Shown in pieces: positions 33,880 to 44,350 of a stretch of 64,000 bases of DNA (within the stretch, counting starts at the first letter, position 1; each line of letters begins with the position of its first letter). Source of the stretch: Macrobrachium rosenbergii (Eukaryota > Arthropoda > Malacostraca > Decapoda > Palaemonidae). The notes below the pieces were generated by a model, which was not told the origin of the DNA, did not search any database, and was given only the letters and a program-made list of their open reading frames with translations. The position numbers were made by a program, and so were the translations under genes. The stretch covers positions 20,953,147 through 21,017,146 of the forward strand of contig NC_089762.1 in assembly GCF_040412425.1 (NCBI RefSeq), in the 5' to 3' direction.

Positions 33880-36800
33880 ATTAGAGGAGCAATTATTGGA
33901 TGAAGCACATTAATCATGGGGGCGCTGAGGCGGCCAGAGTGGGCCCCTAATTCTGGAGAACTGTGGGCGCAGGGTGGAGCTGACACCTGGGGACGGCTGG
34001 ATGCGTTTTCTGGGCCTTCCCGGGCCCCGCTTTGGTGGGGAAGCGGGTGCGCCTTCAGGCAGGTATTGCGGGGGAACTCTGGGGCACCTGCCTACTTCTT
34101 CACAAATTTTGCTGTCCAACAGGAATGCAGGTTTCAGTCTGTTAATGGTGATCCAGTCCTCCCGCTCGTGGATGTCGAGGAGGAATGCTTTGCTGGCCTA
34201 CCTGATGACTCAGTGGGCCCCCTGTAGGGCCTGGTTAAGGGCGAGTGGCGAGTGTCCACCCTGACGAAGACGTAGGCGCAGGAGTGTAAGGCGGGTGGGC
34301 TGTAGGTGACGGTTCTGTCGGTGAAAGTCTTGTGGCAGGGTGCGAACCTTTGCGTGAGTTCCCTCAACCTCGGGAGGGGGGTGTTGGCGCTGTCGGCCGA
34401 TGGTGGGAAGAACTCTCCAGGTACGGCCAGTGTTTCCCCGTAGACTTTCTTAGCTGGGGAAATGTTGCCATTTGTTTTCTGTGCAGTGCAGAGACCCAGC
34501 AGGACCCAGGGCAGCTGTTCCTTCCACTTCTTGTCAGTGCAGCATGCCATGAGAGCTGCTTTAAGAGAGTGGTGCGCCCTCTCGACCATGCCATTTGCTG
34601 CGGGGTTGTATGCCGTTGTGCTGTCTAGAGTTGTATCCATCAGGCATGCCAAGGAGACCCAAAGCTCTGACAGGAAGGCAGGTCCCCTGTCCATAGTGAT
34701 GCTGTCTGGCACTCCGAAGCGGCTTATCCAACTGGAGAGGAGGGCCTCTGCGCATGATGTCGTTGATGCCTCATCCATGGGGGTTGCTTCAGGCCAGCGG
34801 GTGGAGCGGTCTATGATTGTCAGGAGGTATCTGGCGGCCCCCGACTGCGGAAGGGCTCTGACGACGTCGATGTGGATGTGGCCGAATCGCCGACGAGGCT
34901 GAGGAAAATCGCCGATCCCAGATTCAGTGTGCCGGGATGTTTTGCTCGTCTAGCACGGGATGCAGCTCCTTGCCCACTGGCGGACATCCTTGTTAATGCC
35001 GTGTCAGATGAACTTGTCAGTCATGAGGTGTACCATTTTGCGGCCAGATGGATGGGAGAGGCCATGGACGATGTTGAACCCTTGTTTCCTCCTCGATGTG
35101 GGCACCAAGGGGCGTGGGTGGCCTGTGCTGGTGTCGCAGAGGAGAGTTGTGTCTGAGTTTGCTAAGGGCACATCTTCCCATTTGAGAGCAGTCACTGCTG
35201 TCCTGTAGTCTGCCGTCTCCAGATCCGCTGCTTGTTCCCTTGCGAGGCCTTCATAGTCGACGCCGAGGTGAAGGGAATTGATCTCTATTCTTGACAGAGT
35301 GCCAGCCACTGGGTTTTCCTTGCCAGGGACATAGTTGATGGTGCAACCGAACTTGGAGATGGCGGTTAGGTGCCGCTGTTGCCTTGTAGACCAGGCGTCC
35401 CCCTGTTTTGCAAATGCGTGCACCAAGGGTTTGTGGTCTGTTAGTATTGCGAATTCGGTTCCCTCCAGCAGGTACTTGAAGTGCCTCACGGCCTGGTAGA
35501 TAGCCAGCAGCTCTCTGTTGAAGGCACTGTAGCGGGTCTTGATTGGCAAAAACTTGCGGCTGAAGAAGGCCAAGGGCTGGGGCGTGCCGTTCACCAGTTG
35601 CTCTAGTACTGCACCGCAGGTGATGTTGCTGGTGTCCGTTGTCAACCTGAGGGCAGTGGCGGGGTTGTGGTGAGTTAAGGTGGTGGCACAAGAGAGGGCC
35701 CTTTTTGTCTGGATGAATGCGTGCTGCTGCGGAGCTTCCCACCTTAGTGTTTTTGGTTTCCCCTTCAGGATTGACGTCAGGGGGTACATGATGTGGGCAA
35801 CGTCTGGGATGAAGCGCCAGTAGTAATTTATCATCCCAAGGACTCCCGGGGTTCCAGGAAATTTTCTATAGCTTTTACTTTAGAGGCGGTGGGGTGCACT
35901 CCTGCTAGGGAAATCTCGTGGCCCAGGAAATCTACTTTCTCTTTCCTGAAGATGCATTTGTTGAACCTGACAACTAATTTGCTGTCCTGCAGGCGTTTCA
36001 CGACGGCGCGGACGTGGCGAAGGTGTTCCTCTGGGGACCTGGAAAAAATGAGGATGCCATCAACGTAGCAGATGCAGAAGGGATGATCTCCCAAGATGGT
36101 ATCCATCAGGCTCTGGAAGGTGGCGCCTGTGTTCCTGAGACTGAAGGTGGAATAGGAAAATGTGTAGCTTCCGAAGGGCGTGATGATGGCAGTCTTTGGG
36201 ACGTCATCGGGATGCACAGGGACTTGGAAGTACGACTTCAGTAGATCGATCGTGGAGAAAATTTTGGCTCCGTGGAGGGCGCCTGTCAGGTCCTGCATGT
36301 TAGGGAGGGGGTAGTGATCTGGTGTTGTTACCAAATTCAGGTGCCGATAGTCCCTGCATGGCCTCCATGAACCATTGGATTTCTTTACCATGTGGAGAGG
36401 GGACACCCATGGGCTTGATGCCTTTTTACAAACACCCATGCGTTCCATTTCTGCTGCAAAGGCCTATTTGGCGTCTTGTAACTTCTGGGGGTACAGACAT
36501 CGGAACTTGGCATGGGTTGGTGGGCCCATCGTGGTGATGTGGTGGAAGACCATGCTTTGCCGAAGCCCTAGGTGATTGGTGCAGTTCTGGTTTGAACACG
36601 TCCGGGAATTCCAGTAGGAAGGACATGTAGCTGTTGGGGGCTGCGGAGCATATGAAGGGCATCCCGGGTCCGGTGGAGAGCTGATGGGAATGGCACGTCC
36701 CTGTGTCGAGGAGGCACTGTCTGGCGACGTCGACTAAGAGTCCATGGTGCCCTAGGAAATCCGTGCCCAGCAGAGGGAACTTAACATCTGCTACGACGAA

Positions 36801-37085
36801 AGGCCAGTGGTATCTGCGTCCCAGGATTGAGATAGCCCGGGTTGTTGTGCCATAAGTGCAGATGGGAGTTCCGTTTGCTGCTATGAGGGAGGGTAGTGAG
36901 TCAGGTATTTTTTCTAAAACTTCCCTGGATGGCGGGAAAACTGACTGCATTGCCCCCGTATCAACCAGCAGGCGGCGTTTGGAGATTTCGTCTGTGATGA
37001 AAAACCCTGCTGGGCAGGGGGAGTTGGGTTTTGTGGCCACAGCTGTGATTTGTGGCCACCTTTGTCGCTTTTTGTGAAAGAACAT
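33880..37085 (-). pseudogene. gypsy copy A pol: protease, RT, RNase H, integrase (broken)
   Basis: Protease: LLVDTGAMQSVFPPS (about 36970-36930) with the Asp-Thr-Gly active site and PLLGTDFLGHHGLLVD (about 36780-36740). RT: FSTIDLLKSYFQVPV (motif A, about 36255-36220) and the catalytic box CYVDGILIFS (about 36075-36045), where the second Asp of YVDD is Gly. RNase H: TTDTSN, NRELLAIYQ, LTDHKPLVH (35650-35400). Integrase: HGLSHPSG zinc-binding start (about 35050), a frameshift, SITMDRGPAF (second Asp, about 34700) and NGMVERAHHSLK with the catalytic Glu (about 34575). The tail is Pro/Arg-rich. Frameshifts lie near 36450, 35830, 35000-34880 and 34200. Confidence 0.8.
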
Positions 37086-37848
37086 GGAGGCCTGCAGGTT
37101 CTGGCATTGGTCCCAAACTTTCTATGGTAGAAACACCACGCCGGGTTTGGCCATGTCCTGTGCTCTCTGAATGGTGGTCTCTTCTTATACACGGCGTTGA
37201 TGTCTCCATCGTCGTCGCTGTCTTCCTCCAACAGGTTGCAGGCTCCCAGGGCGGTGGCCGTGAGGGCAGCGGTGTGTGTTGAAGCCTTGGTGGCCTCGTA
37301 TAGTTTCTGGGCATCGTCGACTAAGGCATCCATGTCCAGGTTCTCTGCATCCCTTATCTGGCGCCAAACTTCCTGCAGGAGGCGCCGAAGGAAGATAGCT
37401 TTTGTCAGGTCAATTGTTCTCTTTCTCCCGTTCTCGTCGCGACCTGGGAGTGTTACTAACCCCCGCAGCTGGTCCCAGGCTTCCCTGGGTGATGCATCTC
37501 TGAGGGGCTTGGATAACAGGTTGAATGTGCGCGTGCTCTCTCGGACACAGGCATGGAGTAGGAATTCATCAGTTTGTTTTTTAAGTCTGTGTATGAGACT
37601 TTGTCTGGTTGTGCATCTAGCCAGGGGGAGATTCTATTGAATACTTCTTCTGGGACCGCTGTCATGACTATGTCCAGTTTTGTAGCATTGTCTGAGATGC
37701 GCACCATGAGAAAATGTGCGTCTGCATGCCGGAACCATGATGCTGTGTTTTGGCGTGAGAACGGGGGAAGTTTGTGTCTGGCTTTTTTTGGTGAGAATGG
37801 CATGCAGATGATGCTTGCGGGTTCGTATTAAGGTTCGACCTCTGACAT
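36960..37848 (-). pseudogene. gypsy copy A gag (early stop, frameshift)
   Basis: The start codon equivalent to the other copies is at 37848, but codon 7 is TAA (37830-37828). The matrix/capsid-like part continues from about 37803 (…VFNRISPWLDAQPDKVSY…) and shifts frame near 37520. The C-terminal part (37333 onward) has an Asp-rich stretch (DSDDDGDIN) and a zinc box of the form C-X2-H-X9-C-X3-C at about 37133-37080. This CHCC arrangement, instead of the usual CCHC, is a mark of the CsRn1 clade. The gag and pol frames overlap near 37085-36960. Confidence 0.75.
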
Positions 37849-38134
37849 CTTGACTGCTCACGCACCAAAACGTAGGAAAATGCGCCGTATTGAGTTCGTT
37901 AATGGTGCTGATATGTTCTAGAGGTCCAACGAAGTGCCAAAACGTGCCCTTTTGGGCACGCCATATTTAGTCTGTTAATGGCACAGTTTCCGTCGGGCAG
38001 AGTGTTATCAGAGGCCTAAACTTTATGCCGTACTTAGTCCGCTAAAGGCTCTCTGATGGTAGGCTGTGGCTGTAGTTAGTCCGTTAATGGCTGGGCCAAA
38101 ACCATGCTACCTGTCCCTTTTCCGGGGTCATCAG
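37849..38134 (-). promoter_or_regulatory. gypsy copy A primer site and leader with iterated motif
   Basis: The primer binding site at 38133-38116 reads TGATGACCCCGG, one base off the TGGTGACCCCGG of copies B and C. The leader carries the reverse complements of repeated 'ATTAACGGACTAAATA' motifs at about 38085-38072, 38045-38035, 37981-37962 and 37907-37890, each in the same order as in the other copies. Confidence 0.7.
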
Positions 38135-38476
38135 TGTGAGGCTTCAAGAAAAGTCAGAGGTGAAAGACTGATTCTTTATTATTCTCGACAGGTGTTTATA
38201 AGACAAAAAGAGGACAGAAAGGTAGAGGGCAATCTGAGACTCCCTGTGGCGTCCATACAGGATTTGTGTTTCCTAGCAAGCATAAAAATATGTACAGCAT
38301 TTGTTACATGACATATAAAAGGTAGATATACATATCAGCAGAAAGGCTGTACAATGATGCATAAGATGAGGTACACAAGAATCTGAAATAAAGACAGGTA
38401 AAATGCATGACGTGATTAATGTACATCTGAATGGGAGAAACACAAGGAAAGATAGGCACGATTTGATACCCTTACA
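38135..38476 (-). repeat. 5' LTR of gypsy copy A
   Basis: 342 bp, starts TGTAAGGG and ends CTCACA in sense orientation. An AATAAA poly(A) signal lies near its downstream end (sense GAATAATAAAGAATC, about 38170-38185). Confidence 0.85.
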
Positions 38477-40150
38477 GCCTTTTCTATATCAAAAAACATT
38501 GTCACGTGGTGTTGTTTGGAGGCAAATGCTTTACAGACTGAGGTTTCAAGTTGCAGTAAGATATCAAGTGTGGAGTACATTTTTCGAAAACCACACTGAG
38601 AAGGTGTTTAAATAGTGTTGTGCTCTAAATACCACATCAGCTTTACATTTACCATTTTTTCCATTAATTTACACAAACAGCAAGTTAACACAAGGGGGCG
38701 GTAACTTGCTGCATAGAGAGGATCTTTTCCAGGCTTAAGGAATGGTAACATGGTTGCCAGTTCCCATATGCTAGGGTAGCTGCTTTCATCCCATATTCTA
38801 TTGATAATACTGATTATAAAAAGTTCTGTGTTCCTTGAAATGTGTTCAAACAGTTCGTAAGGAATCGCATCTGGGCCAGGGGCAGTGTTCTTGCTCCTGG
38901 CTAAAGTGGTCAAATTCCCTTTCAGAAAAAGGCATATTGTAAGATTCAGTTTTGTTTGATGAAAAGTCAAGTACCTGTTGTTCTTCCATTATTCTGAAAT
39001 AATGTCCTGGGGAACTATCTGATTTTTCAGAGACTTGAGCAAGGTGTTCAGAAAATATATTACTAACTTATGTGGCATCAGTGACATGATTATTATTTAC
39101 TTTAAGTACTGGAGGAGGATTGGGTGTAAATTTACCCTGAATTTTTCTTGTTTTCTTCCAAATGCTGCTGACTGGCATTCTGCTGTTAATCGAGGATACA
39201 TATCCTGCCCATGATTGTCTTCTGGCAGCTTTCATAGCTTTTCGAAATCGTGCCCTACACTGTTTATAAATGATGACATTGTCCACGGTGCAACGTCTAC
39301 GGCACCTGGTCAATGATGACCTTGTAGCTCGATGTAGCAGCCTTAATTCTTCTGACCACCATGGAACTGGCCATCTCCTGAAAAGTCCTTTAGTTCGAGG
39401 AATTGAATGTAAGTCTGCATTATGGAAAGTTCCATTGAGTAGATCGATGGCATCATCTACACTTGGGAAATCTTTAGTATCCCCTTCCAACTCGCTCAAA
39501 TCTTTGATTTTTTTCCAATTTGCTTTCTCTAAGCACCATCGTGGTGATCTTGGGATAGGTGGACCATCATTGGTGCTGATTATAATTGGAGAACGGTCAC
39601 TGGTATGACAGTCATCACTTGTTCTCCAATTAAAATCAACACATCAATTAGAGCTCCAAACTGAAAGGTCAATGCAGGAGACAGTGCCAGTCTGAATGTG
39701 ATAATGGGTAGGTTCTCCAGCATTAAGGAGGCCTATATCTTCATTTTCTACAATAGATGCCATCATATTCCCTTTTTGGTTTGATGTTACATCTCTCCAC
39801 AATGGATGTCTGCTGTTGAAGTCACAAAGAAGAAGAAATGGCTCTGGTAGTTGCCACATTAAGGATACTAAGTCCTCTCGGGAGGCATGACTATTGGAAT
39901 GTAAAGGGAACATATAGTATATTGCCTTCTTAAATTAATCCGTACAGCCACAGTTTGAAGTGGAGTATTTAGTTTTACTTTGTAGTTTTGAGTATCTCGA
40001 CGGATGTAGATGAGGGATCCAATGTGATTTCCCACTTCCAAATCAAATTCATTTCTGAAGTGAACATATTCCCTAGGACAAGGGACATATTCACCTAGCA
40101 TGGTCTTTCCAAACATATCCCTACAGGAGAATGCTCATAGAGCAAAAGCT
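38477..40150 (-). pseudogene. LINE-2 ORF2, N-terminal part: endonuclease and start of RT
   Basis: Endonuclease pieces: VRINLRRQYTICSLYIP (about 39900-39955), LLLCDFNSRHPLWRD (about 39795-39840, Asp and Asn of the DFN core) and GEPTHYHIQTGTVSCIDLSV (about 39660-39720, the terminal Asp). Then a basic linker (39499-39068, CRARFRKAMKAARRQSW) and RT region 1-2: NTAPGPDAIPYELF (about 38865-38905) and ASYRPLVLTCCLCKLMEKM (about 38660-38715). The frame runs FFDIEK up to the gypsy insertion, where the remaining codons resume at 33380. Confidence 0.7.
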
Positions 40151-40199
40151 TCACTTCCTCATACTTTGTGCGGAGTCCCTGACAGTTCCACTGAATTAA

Positions 40200-41780
40200 G
40201 GAAGTGAATTTATTTCCATCTGGGACCATCAGTATGGTTCCTTTTTACAAGATTGGGAGAGTTCTCTTTTCTACTTGGGGAAGGCAATTTAATGGGCAGT
40301 TTTGTTGGCTTCTTGGGGGGAATAACCACCTTGAAAGAGCTAACATCCTTTCCTTCAGTGTCTTTGACGCTGAGGGTTTTTTTAGTTTCTTCTCTCTTCA
40401 TCTCAATCGAGACGGAGAGGTGTTCTCTAAAGAGACCACCTCATCTATCTTGCTATTGCTGGCAGCAGCCAGCTCTGCCTCTAAAGAGGCAGAAGCAGCA
40501 AAGACTGGCGCTGGGGGACCAACATCTGCTGGTTTGTCCTCCAAAGAGGAGTTGGCACCAACAGAAGCTGGCATCAGGCCAGCACTCGCTGGGCCCACCT
40601 CCAAAGAGGCAGATGGTGGAAGGTGTGTCTCAACTGACACTTCAATTTTTCTGAGGTCTATGTTCATGTCTTCCTCGTCGGTTCTACTGAACCTTGTCTT
40701 CGCATTACCATCATCAATAGATTCTGATGAATCTGTTAGGCATCTTTTCAGCGATTCTTTTTTTGACTCTACCTTTGTGCTTCTTATTTTGGTTAGTTTA
40801 TTTGTCTCTTTCTGTTGGTTTCTAAGTTTTGCTACTGCTTAGCTTTTGCTCTCTCTCTTGCTTCCATAAAAGTTATCCTTTCATTCACTCTTATCGCCTG
40901 AATTTCTTTTTCAAATAAATATATATCACACTGTTGAGGTGATGATGCATGTCCCTTACCACAGTGAACACATTTAGGTTCCCTTGTGCACATACCATGC
41001 TCATCACCTCCACAGTTGACACAACCTGCAGAATTTTCTTGTATTTTGGACCGGCACGTCTGAAAGGTGTGTCCAAAACGTTGGCAGTGGAAACACCTTC
41101 TGGGCCTTGGGATGTACTGTTTTATTTTGTATCTATGCCAGGCTGCAGAGACATACTCCGGGCGTCTTAAAGTATTGAACGTCAATATTAAGGTAGGTTG
41201 AGGTATCCGATCTCTGTCCACCTTCTTTGTGATCCAGTCCACCTTAATTACACCCTGATCTTTCAATTCATTTGCAAGTTTCTCCTCAGAGAAACCCATT
41301 AGCTGAGGGGCATAAATCAAACCCTTGCTGGAGTTCAAGCTGGAGTGGGAGTGCACTCAGCCATAACTCCCACAAGGGTCGACAAACTCATCAACTTCAT
41401 GCTTTCCTCTGGGGAGATACTCTCTACCAGGAGCATATTACTGTTCTGAGGGGATATTTTCGGTTGTCTGCCACAGCATTTTACAATTTCCCTCTTTACC
41501 TCAAAAAATATCAATATTGTCACATTAAGCTTCAAATTTAGATATTTTTCATATGAGTTGGGTACAAAGACCCCAGGAACTATTTCATACTTCTTGCTTT
41601 TCTTTGTTGCAAATGGTTCCAGTGTGACAATACTGGAACCAGATGTTTTTTGTTGGGGATTCCTGGCTGTATTCCTTCTTGCCTGGCATGTCTGACTGTC
41701 ATTTGGCCCAGAGGTACCAATTTCAACATGGGGCCTTCCATGAAAAAATTGAAGTTAAAAAAAACCCTGCTGGTGAACAC
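40200..41780 (-). pseudogene. LINE-2 ORF1: gag-like RNA-binding protein with three zinc knuckles
   Basis: The N-terminal piece (41739-41580) starts MEGPMLKLVPLGQ. The middle piece (41535-41335) has NMLLVESISPEES, an RRM-like lead. After a frameshift near 41350 the frame 41356-40832 carries CFHCQRFGHTFQTC (C-X2-C-X4-H-X4-C, about 41100-41055), CVNCGGDEHGMC and CVHCGKGHASSPQQC. It continues to an Ala/Ser/Pro-rich tail (40667-40398). ORF1 coats the LINE RNA. It has the same organisation as LINE-1 ORF1 but is better preserved. At least two frameshifts are present. Confidence 0.7.
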
Positions 41781-42439
41781 TGAAGAGGCACCATTGACTT
41801 TTCATGGGGCCAATTCTCAGCTAACGACACCAGTAGGAACTGACTCCCAGATGTCCACCCCTTACCCTACCCAAAAAGGGATAGCACCAACATACCAGGG
41901 AGGCACATTGTAAGTCTAACCCGCGAGACTATTACTAGAATACAATCGTCCCCACACTGACTGTGTTGGTGGGCATACCGGAAAATATGCTGGGAGTCCT
42001 ACCCCTAATAACAGCCCTCCTCTGGAATCCACGGGCTGATCTCAGGGATAGTTCTGCTTCAGGGTGTCAATATGACATCATAGTAACACCCTTCAGTCCG
42101 AACATCATTGGATTGGGTGACGCTCCCAGTCACAGTTCCCACATTTAGCTTCGAACGTGAACACCAGTCCAAGGTATGATGCCCTTTCCTTTCACATAGA
42201 CAGGAAATTTAATGAAGGTGGAAATATACACACTATGTAAGCCAAATAGTTAAAAAAAAATAAATAAAAAATAAAATAGAAGCAGTAGTCATAGCGGGTG
42301 GATAGGAAGATGGCAGAGCTGAAAAAATAAGCTGGAGGAAGAAGTAAAAAAGGAGTAGAAGAAAAAGAGGACAGAGAGACATTTAGAGTCAAACAGGGGG
42401 AATGATTTCCCCTCGTTCAAGAGCCCCCTTGCTCGTCAA
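41781..42439 (-). other. LINE-2 5' UTR
   Basis: Homologous to 11640-12169 of LINE-1, with shared 'gaactgactccca', 'taccctaccc', 'cacagttcccac' and the 5' terminal 'gttcaagagccccct'. I-type LINEs carry an internal promoter here, but no individual element was identified. An A/T-rich part at 42240-42310 is specific to this copy. Confidence 0.6.
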
Positions 42440-42590
42440 GTAGAGAGTGGAAAGTAAGTTGGCAGAAAGAGAATATGAACGGAGGTATAGTGAAAGGAAT
42501 GGAAGGGGTTGCAGACATAGGCCGAAGGGACGCTGCAAAGAACTTACGGTGAGGAACAGGGGATGCATTCACCTGCAGCAATCTCAGTAG
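42440..42590 (+). repeat. dispersed repeat, right half (continues from 30773)
   Basis: Begins with the second copy of the 11-bp duplication and continues 'aaagtaagttggcagaaagagaatatgaacggagg … ggccgaagggacgctgcaaagaac', the expected continuation of the repeat seen at 30601-30773. Confidence 0.6.
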
Positions 42591-43046
42591 TTTAGTACTA
42601 AACTGCTTTCAGTCAGTGCTGCTCGTTTTCCGTTTCAAAAATTCCGCCGTTTTCTTCCTAAGGTAAACAAAGGTCAGCATTGAGTACTAAATGGTATGTA
42701 TATTCGGAGTAACAAAAAATGAAAAATATAAGTTTTTCAGTATTTTTTTATTTCTTGTAGACTAATCTTTGTAGCTTAGTGCGAATGAGAATCATTAATT
42801 GTATTGATTTCTTTGTTGGTCAGTAATTTGATCACATTCAGAGGAAATAATTAATAATAGTATAATTATGGCTTCAGTTTCTTCATCGTCAGAAGAATTT
42901 TACATTCACACATGTTCTTGGGAATCATTTCACGGCAGGATAAATTATCTTGTCATTTAATGCATTACTGATGTTGGTTCTACTTTAAAAATGTGGATGC
43001 ATGACAATGTAAATAATTTTTCATACATACTGCAGTTTATATTGGT
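42591..43046. other. spacer, nothing recognised
   Basis: AT-rich, no coding frame; ends at the 5' LTR of gypsy copy B. Confidence 0.45.
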
Positions 43047-43366
43047 TGTAAGGGCGTCAAATCGCCTCTCCTTTCTTGTGTTTCTCTCTTCATACATACA
43101 TTAATCACGTCACATATGTTACTTTATGTATCTCATTGTATGCATCATTGTACGGTCTGTCCGCCGATTTATATAACTGCCTTTTACATGTTCTGTAACA
43201 CATTATGTATGTCTTTTTATGCCTGTTAACAAACACAACCTTCGTATGGACGCAGCGGGGGGCCTCAGGTCGCCTGCTACCTTTCCGTCCGCTTTCTGTA
43301 TTATAAACACCTATCGAGAATAATAAAAAATCAGTCTTTCACTTCTGACATTTTTTGAACCTCACA
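43047..43366 (+). repeat. 5' LTR of gypsy copy B
   Basis: 320 bp, TGTAAGGGCG…CCTCACA, with AATAAAAAATCAG near the end as likely poly(A) signal. Some 20 bp shorter than the LTRs of A and C. Confidence 0.85.
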
Positions 43367-43367
43367 C

Positions 43368-43646
43368 TGGTGACCCCGGAAATGGGACAGGTAAGGCAGT
43401 TTTGATCCAGCCATTAACTGACTAAATACAGCCTACCATCAGAGAGCCTTTAGCGGACTAACTACCGTGCAAAGTTTAGGCCTCTGATAGCTCCCTCCCT
43501 TGTGGAAACCGTGCCATTAACGGACTAAATACGGCATACCTAAAAAGGGCACGTTTTGGCACTTCGTTCGACCACTCAAACAATCAGCACCATTAACGGA
43601 CTCAATACTGCGCATTTTCCCACGTCTTGGTGCGTGAGTAGTAAAG
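43368..43646 (+). promoter_or_regulatory. tRNA-Trp primer site and leader with iterated motif (copy B)
   Basis: TGGTGACCCCGG at 43368-43379 is complementary to the 3' end of arthropod tRNA-Trp over its first eleven bases (…CGGGGTCACCA). The leader holds four copies of a motif close to ATTAACGGACTAAATACGGC: near 43410 (cattaactgactaaatacag), 43449 (tttagcggactaactac), 43512 (cattaacggactaaatacgg) and 43592 (cattaacggactcaatactg). These precede the gag start at 43647. Confidence 0.75.
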
Positions 43647-44350
43647 ATGTCGGAAGCTGAACCTGAATGCGAACCCGTAAGCATCATCTGCACGCCCCTC
43701 TCGCCAACAAAGCCAGACGCGGCCACACTTCGCCTGTTTTTGAGGCAGAACATGGCACCATGGTTCCTGTGCACAGACGTGCACTTTCGCGTGACGTGGA
43801 TCTCAGATGATGGTATCAAATCCAACATCACCATGACAGCACTCCCAGAAGTGATGTTCAACAGAATCTCCCCCTGGCTCGATGCACATCCAGACAAGGT
43901 CACATACGCAGCCTTGAAAGATAAACTGATGCAATCTTACTCCATGCCCGTGACCGAGAGAGTGCAGCGCGCACTCGACTTGTTATCCCAGCCCTCGGAA
44001 AAGAATCACCCAGGGAAGCCTGGGACGAACTATGGGGGTTGGTAACACTGCCAGGCTGCTACGAAAACGGGAGAAGGACGGTAGATTTAACAAAAGCAAT
44101 CTTCCTTTGGCACCTCCCGCAGGAAGTTAGGAGCCAGATAAGAGATGTAGACACCCTCGACATGGACGCCTTAGTCGACGACTCCCAGAAACTGTATGAG
44201 GCCACCAAGGCCTCAAAAAATGCCATCGCCCTGGGAGCCTGCAGCCTAACGGAGGAAAACGACGACGACGACGGAGACATCAACGCCGTTTACAGAAAGA
44301 AGATACCACTCAGGGAACACAGGACATGGTCAAACCTGGCATGGTGCTTC
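43647..44350 (+). pseudogene. gypsy copy B gag (frameshift, truncated at zinc box)
   Basis: Starts MSEAEPECEPVS at ATG 43647, the same start as copy C. Conserved blocks are FNRISPWLDAHPDKVTY (about 43860-43910) and a frameshift near 44040 into the frame with VRSQIRDVDTLDMDALVDDSQKLYEA and the Asp-rich ENDDDDGDINAVY. It ends at NLAWCF, the first Cys of the zinc box, where the deletion joins it to pol. Confidence 0.8.

Larger units (their letters stand above)
33381..38476 (-). mobile_element. Ty3/gypsy LTR retrotransposon, CsRn1 type (copy A), nested in LINE-2
   Basis: Flanked by the 4-bp duplication GCCT (33377-33380 and 38477-38480). On the minus strand: 5' LTR (38476-38135), tRNA-Trp primer site, leader, gag, protease, RT, RNase H, integrase, polypurine tract and 3' LTR (33856-33511). 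An extra 130 bp beyond that LTR (33510-33381) makes the 3' side composite. The ORF is interrupted by at least four frameshifts or stops, and the RT catalytic box is mutated. Copies B (43047) and C (57088) belong to the same family. Confidence 0.85.
30774..42439 (-). mobile_element. I/Nimb-type LINE, near full length, with nested gypsy insertion (LINE-2)
   Basis: Flanked by the 11-bp duplication GTAGAGAGTGG at 30763-30773 and 42440-42450. After removing the gypsy element (33381-38476 plus one 4-bp duplication) about 6.57 kb remains, a normal size for a full-length I-type LINE. Minus-strand order: 5' UTR (42439-41780), ORF1 (41780 to about 40200), ORF2 endonuclease, RT and RNase H (about 40150-31470), and a 3' end with AT-rich ATTAATC-like tail at 30774. 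The C-terminal end of ORF2 occurs twice (near 31470 and near 30992), separated by a (GAA)n tract, so the 3' part is composite. Frames are broken in several places. Confidence 0.75.

Noticed and set aside
37197..37640. 147-codon plus-strand frame, and the 212-215-codon frames at 40204 and 58161
   Set aside because: Antisense shadows of gypsy gag, LINE-2 ORF1 and gypsy integrase; the sense strand carries the recognisable motifs.
33381..38476. Endogenous retrovirus or other viral integration
   Set aside because: Order gag-protease-RT-RNase H-integrase with nothing envelope-like between integrase and LTR; clade markers are those of CsRn1 retrotransposons.
43043..43046. Target duplication for gypsy copy B (TGGT)
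   Set aside because: The right end of the element is missing, so a duplication cannot be shown.
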